A stretch of DNA of 47,145 bases from Frankiales bacterium (GTDB taxonomy: Bacteria > Actinomycetota > Actinomycetes > Mycobacteriales > SCTD01), in assembly GCA_025965935.1 (NCBI GenBank), contig JAOPVZ010000014.1:1-47145 (forward strand). Reading direction: 5' to 3'. The notes under the pieces were generated by a model, which did no database searches, had not been told where the DNA came from, and saw nothing but the letters and a program-made list of their open reading frames with translations. Of this stretch, positions 1 to 8,709 are shown in pieces (the first letter of the stretch is position 1; the number at the start of each line of letters is the position of its first letter). A program made the translations under genes and the position numbers.

Positions 1-132
1 TACGGCAAGACCGTCGTGGGCGTCATCAGGTCCACCTTCCTCCTCGACGAGAAGGGCAAGGTCACCCAGGCCCTGTACGGCGTGAAGGCCACCGGCCACG
101 TCGCCAAGCTCATGAAGGACAACGCCCTGTAG
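1..132 (+). CDS. bcp: Thioredoxin-dependent thiol peroxidase (Bcp/PrxQ family), C-terminal part
   Basis: The first 43 codons read as the C-terminal end of a peroxiredoxin of the Bcp/PrxQ family, which reduces hydroperoxides in the cytoplasm using thioredoxin. The visible part starts with YGKTVVGVIRSTFLLDEKGK and continues through a YGVKATGH-type ending that is characteristic of Bcp. The peroxidatic cysteine lies outside the window, so activity cannot be judged. The TAG stop is at 130-132 and the tRNA-Leu gene follows 48 nt later on the same strand. Confidence 0.9.
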   Translation, partial: YGKTVVGVIRSTFLLDEKGKVTQALYGVKATGHVAKLMKDNAL

Positions 133-180
133 CCGTGCCGCGGGCGCAAGCAGCCGCGTGCGGCCTAGCATCACGGCAGA

Positions 181-264
181 GCGCGCTTGGAGTAATTGGC
201 AGCCTCGCCAGCTTTAGGTGCTGGTGCCCGAGAGGGCGTGAGGGTTCGAGTCCCTCAGCGCGCA
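181..264 (+). tRNA. tRNA-Leu (anticodon TAG)
   Basis: An 84-nt class II tRNA. The acceptor stem GCGCGCT (181-187) pairs with AGCGCGC (257-263), with discriminator A at 264. The anticodon stem CCAGC/GCTGG closes loop TTTAGGT, giving anticodon TAG. A variable arm (GTGCCCGAGAGGGCGT region) and a GGTTCGAGTCC T-arm are present. The 3' CCA is not encoded. No integrase or direct repeat is seen next to it. Confidence 0.95.
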
Positions 265-391
265 CAGAGGCGGGGCGGCGCACGTCCGCCGACACGCGGA
301 ATGCCGAGTGGGACTGCTGGGGCCGCTGGGCTGCCCCCGGCGCCTCTGGTGTCACTCCATCCCCACTTGGCATGGGGCGTGTCGGCAGCCG

Positions 392-415
392 GGCGCAACT
401 GCAACAACCAAGGCC
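392..415 (+). repeat. 24-bp dispersed repeat, copy A
   Basis: GGCGCAACTGCAACAACCAA followed by GGCC. It matches copy B (466-489, opposite strand) at about 20 of 24 positions and copy C (5368-5391, opposite strand) at about 21 of 24. With copy B it forms a large imperfect inverted repeat across the gap between tRNA-Leu and the 3' end of rdgB. The function is unknown; a bidirectional terminator or a small dispersed element are the options I consider. Confidence 0.6.
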
Positions 416-465
416 CCGCAGAGCCCTGGCTGGCCGACGCGCACGCTCACGGGGAGCCGCCGGGC

Positions 466-489
466 GGCCTTGGCTGTTGCGCTTACGCC
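466..489 (-). repeat. 24-bp dispersed repeat, copy B, spanning the rdgB stop codon
   Basis: Read on the minus strand it is GGCGTAAGCGCAACAGCCAA followed by GGCC. It contains the TAA stop of rdgB (485-483) and is inverted relative to copy A. Copy C has the same relation to the mec stop codon. The rest of the 265-482 gap is GC-rich sequence in which I see no gene. Confidence 0.6.
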
Positions 490-1070
490 GGCAGGGCGGC
501 GGCCAGCAGCGGCGCCAGGGCGCGGAACGCCTGGCCGCGATGGCTGATGGCGTCCTTCTCCTCGGGCGACAGCTCGGCCGACGTCACGTCGTAGCCGAGC
601 GGCACGAAGATCGGGTCGTACCCGAACCCGTTGCTCCCCCGCGGCTCCCTGATCAGCCTCCCGCGCAGCTCGCCCAGCACCACCTCGGAGCGGCCGTCCG
701 GCAACGCGTAGGCAGCCGCGCACACGAACGCGGCACCGCGCCGGGAGTCGGGTACGTCGGAGAGCTGACCGAGCACGAGCTGCAGGTTCGCGAGGTCGTC
801 GCCGTGCCGGCCCGCCCACCGGGCCGAGAGGATCCCGGGCATCCCGTTGAGCGCATCGACGGTCAACCCGGAGTCGTCCGCCACGGACGGAAGTCCCGTC
901 TCGGCGACGCCCTCGCGGGCCTTGGCCAGCGCGTTGTCCGCGAAGGACGCCCCGGTCTCCGGACCAGGCTCGTAGCTGGCCCCCTCCAGGGACATGCCGT
1001 ACGGCGCCAGGATCCGCTGCAGCTCCGCGACCTTGCCGCTGTTGCGGGTCGCCAGCAGCACCCGGGTCAT
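483..1070 (-). CDS. rdgB: XTP/dITP diphosphatase (RdgB/HAM1 family)
   Basis: 195 aa, the usual length for the RdgB/HAM1 family, which hydrolyses non-canonical purine nucleoside triphosphates (XTP, dITP, ITP) to monophosphates and cleans the nucleotide pool. The N-terminus [20 protein letters not shown] carries the family T-x-N-x-x-K signature. [18 protein letters not shown] contains the conserved acidic residues, [10 protein letters not shown] the phosphate-contacting segment, and [10 protein letters not shown] the C-terminal SHR motif. The ATG at 1070 overlaps the rph TGA (ATGA), so the two genes are translationally coupled. This rph-rdgB pairing is standard in actinobacteria. Confidence 0.97.
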   Translation of the reverse strand: MTRVLLATRNSGKVAELQRILAPYGMSLEGASYEPGPETGASFADNALAKAREGVAETGLPSVADDSGLTVDALNGMPGILSARWAGRHGDDLANLQLVLGQLSDVPDSRRGAAFVCAAAYALPDGRSEVVLGELRGRLIREPRGSNGFGYDPIFVPLGYDVTSAELSPEEKDAISHRGQAFRALAPLLAAALPA

Positions 1071-1780
1071 GGCAGCGGCTGCGCCAGGACGGCCTGCTGC
1101 AGCGACGTGAGCGACGCCGTGCCCGCGAGCGCGAGGTCCAGCAGCGCGTCCAGCTCCTTGCGGGAGAACGGCTCGCCCTCCGCCGTACCTTGCACCTCGA
1201 TGAGGTCGCCGTCGCCGGTGGCGACGACGTTCATGTCGGTCTCCGCGCGGACGTCCTCGGTGTAGGCGAGGTCCAGCATCGGCTCGCCGTCGACGATCCC
1301 GACCGAGACCGCGGCGACCGACCGGACGAGAGCCTGGGAGCGCCCGAGAGAAGCGAGCGCATCGGCCACCGCCACGTAGGCGCCGGTGATGGCCGCCGTG
1401 CGCGTGCCGCCGTCGGCCTGCAGGACGTCGCAGTCGACCGCGAGGGAGTTCTCGCCCAGCTTGGAGAGGTCGACGGCCGCCCGCAGCGAGCGACCGACGA
1501 GGCGGGAGATCTCGTGGGTGCGACCGCCGACCCGGCCCTTCACGGACTCGCGGTCGGAGCGGGTGTGGGTGGCCCGCGGCAGCATGGCGTACTCGGCGGT
1601 GAGCCAGCCGAGGCCGGAGCCCTTGCGCCAGCGCGGCACGCCCTCGGTGGCGGACACCGCGACGAGCACGCGGGTCCTGCCGAACTCGACGAGGCAGGAG
1701 CCCTCGGCGTGGTCGAGCCACCGGCGGGTCATCGTCACCTGGCGGAGCTGGTCGTTGCTGCGGGAGTCCTCGCGAGTCAT
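1067..1780 (-). CDS. rph: Ribonuclease PH
   Basis: 237 aa, full length. RNase PH is a phosphorolytic 3'-5' exoribonuclease that trims tRNA 3' ends. Visible marks are the [20 protein letters not shown] segment, the [17 protein letters not shown] substrate-binding loop, [16 protein letters not shown] (phosphate-binding Arg), the [20 protein letters not shown] active-site region and the D-x-x-Y-x-E-D segment [15 protein letters not shown]. The stop overlaps the rdgB start. The gene starts 14 nt after the stop of the phosphodiesterase gene and is probably in one transcript with it. Confidence 0.97.
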   Translation of the reverse strand: MTREDSRSNDQLRQVTMTRRWLDHAEGSCLVEFGRTRVLVAVSATEGVPRWRKGSGLGWLTAEYAMLPRATHTRSDRESVKGRVGGRTHEISRLVGRSLRAAVDLSKLGENSLAVDCDVLQADGGTRTAAITGAYVAVADALASLGRSQALVRSVAAVSVGIVDGEPMLDLAYTEDVRAETDMNVVATGDGDLIEVQGTAEGEPFSRKELDALLDLALAGTASLTSLQQAVLAQPLP

Positions 1781-1794
1781 GCCAGAGACCCTAG

Positions 1795-2541
1795 TCAGAC
1801 CTGGTAGACGGCTCCGGCGTGCGCCATGTCCAGCTGGCCGTCGTAGGTCTCCTTGGCCTCGGCGATCATCGCCATCGGGTCATGGAACGGCATGAGATGG
1901 GTGAGCACCAGGCGGCGCACGCCGGCGGCCGTCGCGTGCGCGCCCGCCTCGCGACCGGTGAGGTGGATGCCCTCCGGCGGCGTCGGCACCGACGGCCAGG
2001 AGGCCTCGCACAAAAGCAGGTCGGCGTCGCGCGCCAGGTCGACGAGCTGCTGGCAGGACGCGGTGTCGCCGCTGTACGTGAGCACCTTGCCGCCAGCCTC
2101 GATCCGCAGACCGTGGCACTCGACGGGATGCCGCACGACCGCCGACGTGATCTGGAACGGACCGACGTCCACTCGCCCGGCCCCCCGCTCGCAGAACTCG
2201 TAGACCTCGTCGAAGCCGTCGACCGGCGGCTCCTCGAACGCCGCGCTGATGCGGAAGCGGGTGCCAGGCGGGCCGTAGACGGGGAGGCGCGGCAGCATGC
2301 CGGACGGGTGGTAGCGCCGGGCGTAGTAGTAGGCCACCAGGTCGATGCAGTGGTCGGCGTGCAGGTGGCTGAGGTAGACCGCGTCGACGTCGCGCACATC
2401 GATGTGGCGCTGCAGGTTCCCCAGGGCTCCTGCGCCGAGGTCGACGACGAGCCGGTAGCCGTCGTGCTCGACCAGGTAGCCGGAGCAGGGCGACGTGGGG
2501 CCTGGGAAGGTCCCTGCGCACCCGAGCACGGTCAGCTGCAC
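1795..2541 (-). CDS. Metallo-beta-lactamase-fold hydrolase, Rv1339-like cyclic nucleotide phosphodiesterase
   Basis: 248 aa. The metal-binding motif [10 protein letters not shown] (HxHxDH) is followed by a distal [11 protein letters not shown] histidine, an SGDTA aspartate motif and a C-terminal THLMPFHDP. By position between murI and rph it is the counterpart of M. tuberculosis Rv1339, described as an atypical class II cAMP phosphodiesterase. That activity is inferred here from synteny and fold; general RNase Z-like hydrolase is the fallback name. GTG at 2541 is chosen because GGAGGAG stands directly upstream and the protein then starts [10 protein letters not shown], the usual family N-terminus. 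It overlaps the end of murI by 10 nt. Confidence 0.88.
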   Translation of the reverse strand: MQLTVLGCAGTFPGPTSPCSGYLVEHDGYRLVVDLGAGALGNLQRHIDVRDVDAVYLSHLHADHCIDLVAYYYARRYHPSGMLPRLPVYGPPGTRFRISAAFEEPPVDGFDEVYEFCERGAGRVDVGPFQITSAVVRHPVECHGLRIEAGGKVLTYSGDTASCQQLVDLARDADLLLCEASWPSVPTPPEGIHLTGREAGAHATAAGVRRLVLTHLMPFHDPMAMIAEAKETYDGQLDMAHAGAVYQV

Positions 2542-3341
2542 AGTCGCTCCTCCATGCTCGAGACCTTCCCGATCTCGGGCCCGAGGAACCGCCGGCCGAC
2601 CTTCGCGAACGGCGCCGGGTCGCCCGTGGCGAGGAACCGGTGCTGCGGTGCGGGGGCCTCGGGGTCGCGCTCGAGCCCCTCGCGCACCAGCACCCGGTAG
2701 ACGTCCTTCGCGGTCTCCTCGGCGCTGCTCACCAGCGTGACGCCGTCGCCCACGACCAGGCTGATCATCCCCGTGAGCAGCGGGTAGTGCGTGCAGCCCA
2801 GGACGAGGGTGTCGACGTCGGCCGCGACCACCGGCTCGAGGTAGTGCGTCGCCAGCTGCAGCAGCTGCCGGCCCGTCGTCACGCCGCGCTCGACGAAGTC
2901 CACGAACCGCGGGCACGCCGCACTGGTCAGGGACACCGCGGGCGCGGCCGCGAAGGCCTCGTCGTAGGCACCCGACGCGACCGTCATCGCGGTGGCGATC
3001 AGTCCCACGTGGCCGTTGCGGGTGACGGCAGCGGCCCGGCGTACGGCGGGAGCGATGACCTCCACGACCGGCACGTCGTAGCGCTCCCGAGCGTCTCGCA
3101 GGCAGGCGCTGGAGGCGCTGTTGCAGGCGATGACGAGCATCTTCACGCCGCGCGACACCAGGTCGTCGAGGCAGGCGAGGGCATGCCGCCGCACGTCCGC
3201 GATCGGGAGCGGCCCGTAGGGCCCGTTGGCGGTGTCTCCGACGTACAGCAGCTCCTCGTGCGGCAGCTGGTCGAGCATCGCCCTGGCCACGGTCAGCCCG
3301 CCCACGCCGGAGTCGAAGACCCCGATCGGTGCGTCGCTCAC
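2532..3341 (-). CDS. murI: Glutamate racemase
   Basis: 269 aa. MurI converts L- to D-glutamate for peptidoglycan. The protein starts with the hallmark [18 protein letters not shown]. The first catalytic cysteine is in [10 protein letters not shown] and the second in [25 protein letters not shown] is also conserved. The GTG at 3341 gives the standard N-terminus; a longer frame upstream merely reads through cysM in another frame and was discarded. It sits between cysM and the phosphodiesterase gene, as in mycobacteria. Confidence 0.97.
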   Translation of the reverse strand: MSDAPIGVFDSGVGGLTVARAMLDQLPHEELLYVGDTANGPYGPLPIADVRRHALACLDDLVSRGVKMLVIACNSASSACLRDARERYDVPVVEVIAPAVRRAAAVTRNGHVGLIATAMTVASGAYDEAFAAAPAVSLTSAACPRFVDFVERGVTTGRQLLQLATHYLEPVVAADVDTLVLGCTHYPLLTGMISLVVGDGVTLVSSAEETAKDVYRVLVREGLERDPEAPAPQHRFLATGDPAPFAKVGRRFLGPEIGKVSSMEERLCS

Positions 3342-3394
3342 GCTGGAGACCCTACGACTGAGCGGGTCATCTCGGCGGCATCCGGGCGGCTTTG

Positions 3395-4357
<963 letters not shown>

Positions 4358-4633
4358 TCAGCCGCCGGCGACGGCCGGGAGCACGGTGACGCTGTCGCCG
4401 TCCTTCAGGGGCGTCTCGAGCGACCCCAGGAAGCGGACGTCCTCGTCGTTGACGTAGACGTTGACGAAGCGGTGGAGGTTGCCCTCCTCCGTGACCAGGC
4501 GGCCCTTGAGGCCGGCGTGCCTGCTGTCGAGGTCGTCGATGAGTCCAGCGAGCGTGTCGCCCTTGGCCTCGACGGCCTTCTCCCCGCCCGTGTAGGTGCG
4601 GAGGATGGTCGGGATGCGGACCTCGATGGCCAT
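4358..4633 (-). CDS. cysO: CysO-type sulfur carrier protein (MoaD/ThiS fold)
   Basis: 91 aa, ubiquitin-like beta-grasp protein ending in VLPAVAGG. The C-terminal GlyGly is the residue pair adenylated and converted to thiocarboxylate. In mycobacteria CysO-COSH donates sulfur to CysM, and the peptidase Mec then releases cysteine. FVNVYVNDEDVRFL is the typical MoaD-family central strand. It lies 15 nt upstream of cysM on the same strand. Unlike in some relatives, mec is not adjacent: a rightward methyltransferase gene separates them. Confidence 0.95.
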   Translation of the reverse strand: MAIEVRIPTILRTYTGGEKAVEAKGDTLAGLIDDLDSRHAGLKGRLVTEEGNLHRFVNVYVNDEDVRFLGSLETPLKDGDSVTVLPAVAGG

Positions 4634-4726
4634 GGCTGTGCTGCTCCTGATGCGGGTAGGGGATCTCTACAAGTGAACACGACCCACGCGTCGGCTTGTT
4701 CCGACGGGTCGGGTAGACACGGGTTC

Positions 4727-5362
4727 ATGGATCTCTTCGCGAGCGTGGACGCCTTCCTGGTCGACGCCTTCCTGGAACCGGACGAGGCCCTCGACGCGGC
4801 CCTCCGGCGCAGCGCCGAGGCAGACCTCCCACCGATCGCGGTGGCGCCGAACCAGGGCAAGCTGCTGCACCTGCTCGTGCGGATGTCCGGGGCGCGGAAC
4901 GTGCTCGAGGTCGGCACGCTCGGCGGCTACAGCACGATCTGGCTGGCGCGCGCGGCCGAGCGCGTCACCACGCTCGAGCTCGATCCGCGGCACGCCGAGG
5001 TGGCGCGGCAGAACCTCGCCGGCGCCGGCCTCACGAACGTGGAGGTCCTCGTCGGACCGGCCCTCGAGACGCTCCCGACGCTCACGGAGACCGTCGACTT
5101 CGCGTTCGTCGACGCCGACAAGGTCAACAACGCCCGGTACGTCGAGCAGGTGCTGCGGCTGTCGCGCCCGGGCACGGTGATCGTGATCGACAACACGGTG
5201 CGGCAGGGGCGGGTCGCTGACCTGTCGCAGACCACCCCCGATGTCGTCGGCACCCGGGAGCTGTTCGAGCTGCTGCGCACCGACCCGCGGGTGGACGCGA
5301 CGACGGTGCAGACGGTCGGCAGCAAGGGGCACGACGGCTTCACGCTCGCTGTCGTCCGCTGA
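4727..5362 (+). CDS. Class I SAM-dependent O-methyltransferase (catechol-OMT-like, Methyltransf_3 family)
   Basis: 211 aa. VLEVGTLGGYSTIWLA is SAM motif I, TLELDPRHAEVARQNL motif II, and DFAFVDADKVNNARYVEQVL carries the metal-binding Asp. IVIDNTVRQGRVAD is the second metal-binding segment. These are the marks of the cation-dependent OMT family acting on small phenolic or related substrates. ATG at 4727 gives the standard short N-terminus; the long frame upstream is antisense to cysM. It is divergent from cysO (about 93 nt between starts) and convergent with mec, so it interrupts the sulfur-carrier cluster. The substrate is unknown. Confidence 0.92.
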   Translation: MDLFASVDAFLVDAFLEPDEALDAALRRSAEADLPPIAVAPNQGKLLHLLVRMSGARNVLEVGTLGGYSTIWLARAAERVTTLELDPRHAEVARQNLAGAGLTNVEVLVGPALETLPTLTETVDFAFVDADKVNNARYVEQVLRLSRPGTVIVIDNTVRQGRVADLSQTTPDVVGTRELFELLRTDPRVDATTVQTVGSKGHDGFTLAVVR

Positions 5363-5367
5363 CCGCG

Positions 5368-5391
5368 CGGCTTGGTTGTTGCAGTTACGCC
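5368..5391 (-). repeat. 24-bp dispersed repeat, copy C, spanning the mec stop codon
   Basis: On the minus strand GGCGTAACTGCAACAACCAA followed by GCCG. It includes the TAA stop of mec (5387-5385) and sits in the 22-nt convergent gap between the methyltransferase and mec. It is about 21/24 identical to copy A. Confidence 0.6.
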
Positions 5392-5786
5392 GTGATGGAG
5401 AGGTCGACCTCAGTCACCGTGCCGTCGGTGATCGTGTAGGCGTGCACCTCGTCCTCGTCCGAGCGGGTGCTGACCAGCAGCCAGTACGGGAAGCCGGCGG
5501 TCTCCGACCAGCGGATGTCGGTGCGTGACGGGTAGGCCTCCGTCATGGTGTGCGAGTGGTAGACGACCCACGGCACCTCGTCGCCGTCGTCGAGGGCGCG
5601 GTAGACGCGCAGCCACTCCGCGCTGTCGAAGGTGAACCCGGTCGGCGACCGCTCCGCGTTCTCCATCTCAAACAGCCGGGTCGCGACGCCGTCGCGCGCG
5701 GCGATCACGCCGCAGCACTCGTCGGGGTGGTCGCGGCGGGCGTGCGCGAGGACCTGGTCGACCATCGCCCGGGGCAGGCTGAGCAC
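5385..5786 (-). CDS. mec: JAMM/MPN+ metallopeptidase Mec (CysO-cysteine peptidase)
   Basis: 133 aa. The zinc-binding JAMM motif is complete: an upstream Glu in HPDECCGVIAA, then HSH, seven residues, S-R-T-D (HSHTMTEAYPSRTD). In M. tuberculosis Mec hydrolyses the CysO-cysteine adduct to release cysteine and regenerate CysO. Presence of cysO and a cysM homologue in the same cluster supports the same role. The start at 5786 lies 9 nt after the DUF2017 stop, so it is probably co-transcribed with clpS and DUF2017. The stop codon falls inside repeat copy C. Confidence 0.93.
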   Translation of the reverse strand: MLSLPRAMVDQVLAHARRDHPDECCGVIAARDGVATRLFEMENAERSPTGFTFDSAEWLRVYRALDDGDEVPWVVYHSHTMTEAYPSRTDIRWSETAGFPYWLLVSTRSDEDEVHAYTITDGTVTEVDLSITA

Positions 5787-5795
5787 GCAGACACC

Positions 5796-6365
5796 CTATG
5801 CGCCGGGTCCGCGCTCAGACCCTAGGCGCGGGTCGAGGCACGACAGCAGCGACTCTTGAAGCCAGCCGAGCCAGCCGTAGATCTCGAGCGCCTGCCGTGC
5901 AGGGTGGTCCTCGGCGTAGTCCTCAGGGTCGGTCTCCTCGGTCACGTCGAGGGACGTGCCGAGCGCGAGCCGCATATCGTTGAGAGCGCCCAGCCAGGCA
6001 TCGGCCTGGTCCCGGTCGAGGCGCATCTGACCGCCGCCTTCGGGCAGTGTCCCGAGCACCACGGTCGCCTGCCCGCGCTTGGCGGCCCGCAGCTCGGAGT
6101 CGGTGTAGCGGCGGAAGTCCGCGGCCGCGCCCTCGTCGTCGCGGTAGGCGTCGGGCAGCAGCCGCCGCAGCACCGGGTCGTCCGGCACCGGCACGTCACC
6201 GGAGGGCAACCCGACGAGGGTGGCCAGTGGGTCCTCGGAGGCATCGTCGGACGGGCCGGCCGGCTCGACGATCGCGAGGATCTCGTTCGCCAACTGGGCC
6301 AGCACCTGCACCTCGACCGCCTCGAGATCGGCGCGCACCCCGCCGCGGTGTCGTGTGAAGCGCAC
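5796..6365 (-). CDS. DUF2017 family protein
   Basis: 189 aa. The sequence (MRFTRHRGGVRADLEAVEVQ at the start, RRLLPDAYRDDEGAAADFRR in the middle, ALEIYGWLGWLQESLL near the end) matches the actinobacterial DUF2017 family always found next to clpS. Mostly helical, acidic, no signal peptide or membrane segment. The function is unknown; the tight position between clpS and mec (3 and 9 nt gaps) suggests a link to N-end-rule proteolysis or to the sulfur-carrier system. Confidence 0.88.
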   Translation of the reverse strand: MRFTRHRGGVRADLEAVEVQVLAQLANEILAIVEPAGPSDDASEDPLATLVGLPSGDVPVPDDPVLRRLLPDAYRDDEGAAADFRRYTDSELRAAKRGQATVVLGTLPEGGGQMRLDRDQADAWLGALNDMRLALGTSLDVTEETDPEDYAEDHPARQALEIYGWLGWLQESLLSCLDPRLGSERGPGA

Positions 6366-6368
6366 CGG

Positions 6369-6647
6369 TCAGTCCTGAGCCAGCGTGGCCCACAGGCCCT
6401 TGGCGTGGCAGCGGGCCACATCGGCCTCCATCTGCTCGCGGCTCCCGTTGCTCACGACCGCGCGGCCCTCGTGGTGCACCTGCAGCATCAGCTCCGTTGC
6501 CTTGTCGCGGCTGTAGCCGAACAGCTCCATGAGCACGTGCGTCACATAGGTCATCAGGTTGACCGGGTCGTTCCAGACGATAGTCACCCACGGCCGGTCG
6601 ACGATCTCTTCGGTGTCCGGGCGCTCGACCTCGGCAGGCGCGGTCAT
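6369..6647 (-). CDS. clpS: ATP-dependent Clp protease adaptor ClpS
   Basis: 92 aa. ClpS binds N-degron substrates and delivers them to the ClpC/ClpA chaperone. [20 protein letters not shown] contains the Asp-Pro and the hydrophobic helix forming the N-degron pocket, and [19 protein letters not shown] the conserved HHEG core that contacts the Clp N-domain. A flexible N-terminal tail (residues 1-18) precedes it. ATG at 6647 overlaps the stop of the acyl-CoA ligase gene by 4 nt. Confidence 0.96.
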   Translation of the reverse strand: MTAPAEVERPDTEEIVDRPWVTIVWNDPVNLMTYVTHVLMELFGYSRDKATELMLQVHHEGRAVVSNGSREQMEADVARCHAKGLWATLAQD

Positions 6648-8149
6648 GCCAGGTCCTTCTTGAGGACCTTGCCGGTCGCGTTGCGCGGCAGCTCGTCGAG
6701 GTACCGGAACTCCCGCGGCACCGCGAAGCGCGCGACCTTGTCCTTCACCAGCGCCTTGAGGTCCTCCTCGGAAGCGTCGCCGACGACGTGGGCGATCAGC
6801 TTCACGCCGTACGAGGAGTCCTCCGCCGCGGTGATCGCGACGTCGCGGACCCCCGGGTGCCCGAGCAGCACGTCCTCGACCTGGTTCGGGTAGACGTTCT
6901 CGCCACCGATCACCACCATGTCGTCGTCGCGGCCCAGCACGGTGAGCAGCCCGTCGTCGCCGACCACGCCGAGGTCGCCGGTTGCCACCAGCCCGTCCAG
7001 GCGATCCTTGTCCGACCCGTCGGTGTAACCGGCGAACGCCAGCCCGCTGCCGACGAACAACCGTCCCGCCGTCCCGGGCGGGCAGTCCTGGCCGCCCTCG
7101 TCGACCACCCGCAGCGTCACGCCGAGGGGTGGCTTGCCGGCCGTCTTAGGGTCCTTCGCCAGCTCCTCCGGCGTGGCCACCGCGGCATAGGCGACCTCGG
7201 TCGAGCCGTAGAGGTTGTAGAGCACCGGTCCGAACGCTTCGAGCGTCCGCGTCGCCAGGTTGCCAGGGAGCGCGGACCCGCTCGAGGCGATGACCCTCAG
7301 CGAGCTGGTGTCGTGGCCGGCATGCGCCCTGACGAGAAGGTCGAGCATCACGGGTACGACGACGAGCGCCGTGGCGGTGTGCTCCGCCACCAGCGACAGG
7401 ACCCGATCGGGGTCGAACTTGCGGGTCAGCACGACGGTGGACCCGAGCAGCATCGAGAGGGTGAGGTGGCCGAGGCCCCAGGCGTGGAAGACCGGACAGG
7501 CGATGACGGTGGTTTCCCCTGTGCGCAAGGGGATCCGGGACAGCATGGCGACCACGTCGTCGATCGAGGCACTGCTGCGGGCGGCCCCGCGCGGGGCTCC
7601 GGTGGTGCCGCTGGTGAGGATCACCATTCGGGTCTGGTGGCCCGTCTTCGGAGGCGGCCGCAGCTCGCTCGTGGCCGCGAGCTTCCCGAGCTCCTCGGTG
7701 GTGATGCTGACGCGGCCCGGTGTGGCCTCGTCGAGCAGGTCCGCGAACTCGGCGTCGTGCACGAGCGCGACCGCCTGCTCACGGTCGAGCACCTGCGCGA
7801 TCTGCCCGCCGGCCGAGCCGGTGTTGAGGAAGAGCAGGTCACCGCCGGCCTTGGAGATCGCGACGGCGGCCTCCACGAACCCGCGGCCGTTGCGGGCGAG
7901 CAGCCCCACCGGTGATCCGACCTCGACGCCGCGGGCGCGCAGCTCCCCCGCGAGCCGATCGGTGCGCTGGTCGAGCTCGCGGTACGTCAACGACCCCTCG
8001 TCGTCGACAAGGGCGCTGCGGTCCGGGTGCCGGGCGGCCCCCGCGGCGTATCCGGTCGCGGGGGTCAGGCCCCAGCGGGCGACGGCCAGCGCCATGCCCA
8101 GGAGCCGGTCCGGGCGCACGGGCGAGAGCAGCCCAGCCCGGCCGAGCAC
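6644..8149 (-). CDS. AMP-dependent acyl-CoA synthetase (FadD-like)
   Basis: ANL-superfamily adenylate-forming enzyme, likely activating a fatty or other carboxylic acid to acyl-CoA. Motifs: [16 protein letters not shown] (P-loop-like A3), [13 protein letters not shown] (A5), [16 protein letters not shown] (A7), and [13 protein letters not shown] (A10 catalytic lysine). The frame is open up to GTG 8245 (533 aa), but that GTG lies in the loop of the tmRNA terminator hairpin and has no ribosome binding site. GTG at 8149 gives [20 protein letters not shown], which resembles the usual N-terminus, so I place the start there; certainty about the start is low. The stop overlaps clpS, implying coupling. 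Confidence 0.85.
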   Translation of the reverse strand: MLGRAGLLSPVRPDRLLGMALAVARWGLTPATGYAAGAARHPDRSALVDDEGSLTYRELDQRTDRLAGELRARGVEVGSPVGLLARNGRGFVEAAVAISKAGGDLLFLNTGSAGGQIAQVLDREQAVALVHDAEFADLLDEATPGRVSITTEELGKLAATSELRPPPKTGHQTRMVILTSGTTGAPRGAARSSASIDDVVAMLSRIPLRTGETTVIACPVFHAWGLGHLTLSMLLGSTVVLTRKFDPDRVLSLVAEHTATALVVVPVMLDLLVRAHAGHDTSSLRVIASSGSALPGNLATRTLEAFGPVLYNLYGSTEVAYAAVATPEELAKDPKTAGKPPLGVTLRVVDEGGQDCPPGTAGRLFVGSGLAFAGYTDGSDKDRLDGLVATGDLGVVGDDGLLTVLGRDDDMVVIGGENVYPNQVEDVLLGHPGVRDVAITAAEDSSYGVKLIAHVVGDASEEDLKALVKDKVARFAVPREFRYLDELPRNATGKVLKKDLA

Positions 8150-8224
8150 CTTCGCACCGTCGAGGTCCACCGGAACACCCTGCCACGCGTCCGGTCGATC
8201 GAGGCGCGGGAGGTGGCCTTGGAC

Positions 8225-8267
8225 GCAGTCGCGCTCCCCCGCCACAGGGGCGAGGGAGCGCGACTGC
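8225..8267 (-). terminator. Strong hairpin, probable tmRNA terminator
   Basis: GCAGTCGCGCTCCC (8225-8238) pairs perfectly over 14 bp with GGGAGCGCGACTGC (8254-8267), loop 15 nt. It starts 7 nt past the encoded 3' end of the tmRNA. There is no U-tract, which is common in high-GC actinobacteria. It covers one candidate start codon of the acyl-CoA ligase. Confidence 0.75.
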
Positions 8268-8273
8268 TCGATC

Positions 8274-8644
8274 GGTGGAGGTGCCGGGAATCGAACCCGG
8301 GTCCTCCGGTACCAGTTCAGGGCTTCTCCGGGCGCAGCTGACTTCGCTTTTCTCGGCCCTCCCCATCACGCCAGCGAGTGGGGAACAGGCTCAGCCGCGT
8401 TAGGTCACTGGCGACTCACGCGGCCACGACCGCCAGTGTTCCTCCTTGCGATGCCAGGTCCTGGGCCGGAGGCGCTCCCAGGCTGACAGCGACGACCTAC
8501 TGCCTAGGCAGCGAGGGCGTACGCGCGCGGACTGTTGTCGGCGCTTGATTTGTTTTCCGACATTTCGTGGTTAACGAGATCATCGTCGGCTTCCTCGGCC
8601 CGCTTCACCTGTCCCAACATCCGGAGTCGAGACCTGTCACCCCC
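8274..8644 (-). ncRNA. ssrA: Transfer-messenger RNA (tmRNA, ssrA)
   Basis: The 5' end GGGGGTGACAGGTCTCGACT (from 8644) pairs with the 3' acceptor strand CACCTCC (8283-8277) to give a 7-bp stem with one G-U; discriminator A at 8276, then CC. CCGGGTTCGATTCCCGG is the T-arm. The tag reading frame lies at 8542-8504: GCC GAC AAC AGT ... GCC TAG, encoding ADNSPRAYALAA, with the ALAA degron typical of tmRNA. Mature length is about 370 nt. It rescues stalled ribosomes with SmpB, encoded 5.6 kb away at 14232-14747; in many actinobacteria the two genes are adjacent. Confidence 0.96.
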
Positions 8645-8666
8645 TTCGGGTGTTGCTGTCCTTCAC

Positions 8667-8672
8667 AGGATA
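8667..8672 (-). promoter_or_regulatory. Putative -10 element of the ssrA promoter
   Basis: TATCCT on the minus strand, about 22 nt before the mature tmRNA 5' end, so transcription would start near 8660 and leave a short leader for 5' processing. A matching -35 is not obvious. Confidence 0.45.
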
Positions 8673-8709
8673 GAACGTCCGGCCGAAACGGGCTGTTCCG
8701 CGCTCGGGG

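Noticed and set aside
181-264. tRNA-Leu as an integration site for a genomic island
   Set aside because: No integrase gene and no second copy of the tRNA 3' end was noticed in the window.
135-1265. Long plus-strand frame over rdgB and rph
   Set aside because: It is antisense to two certain genes and shows no domain; GC-rich DNA produces such shadow frames.
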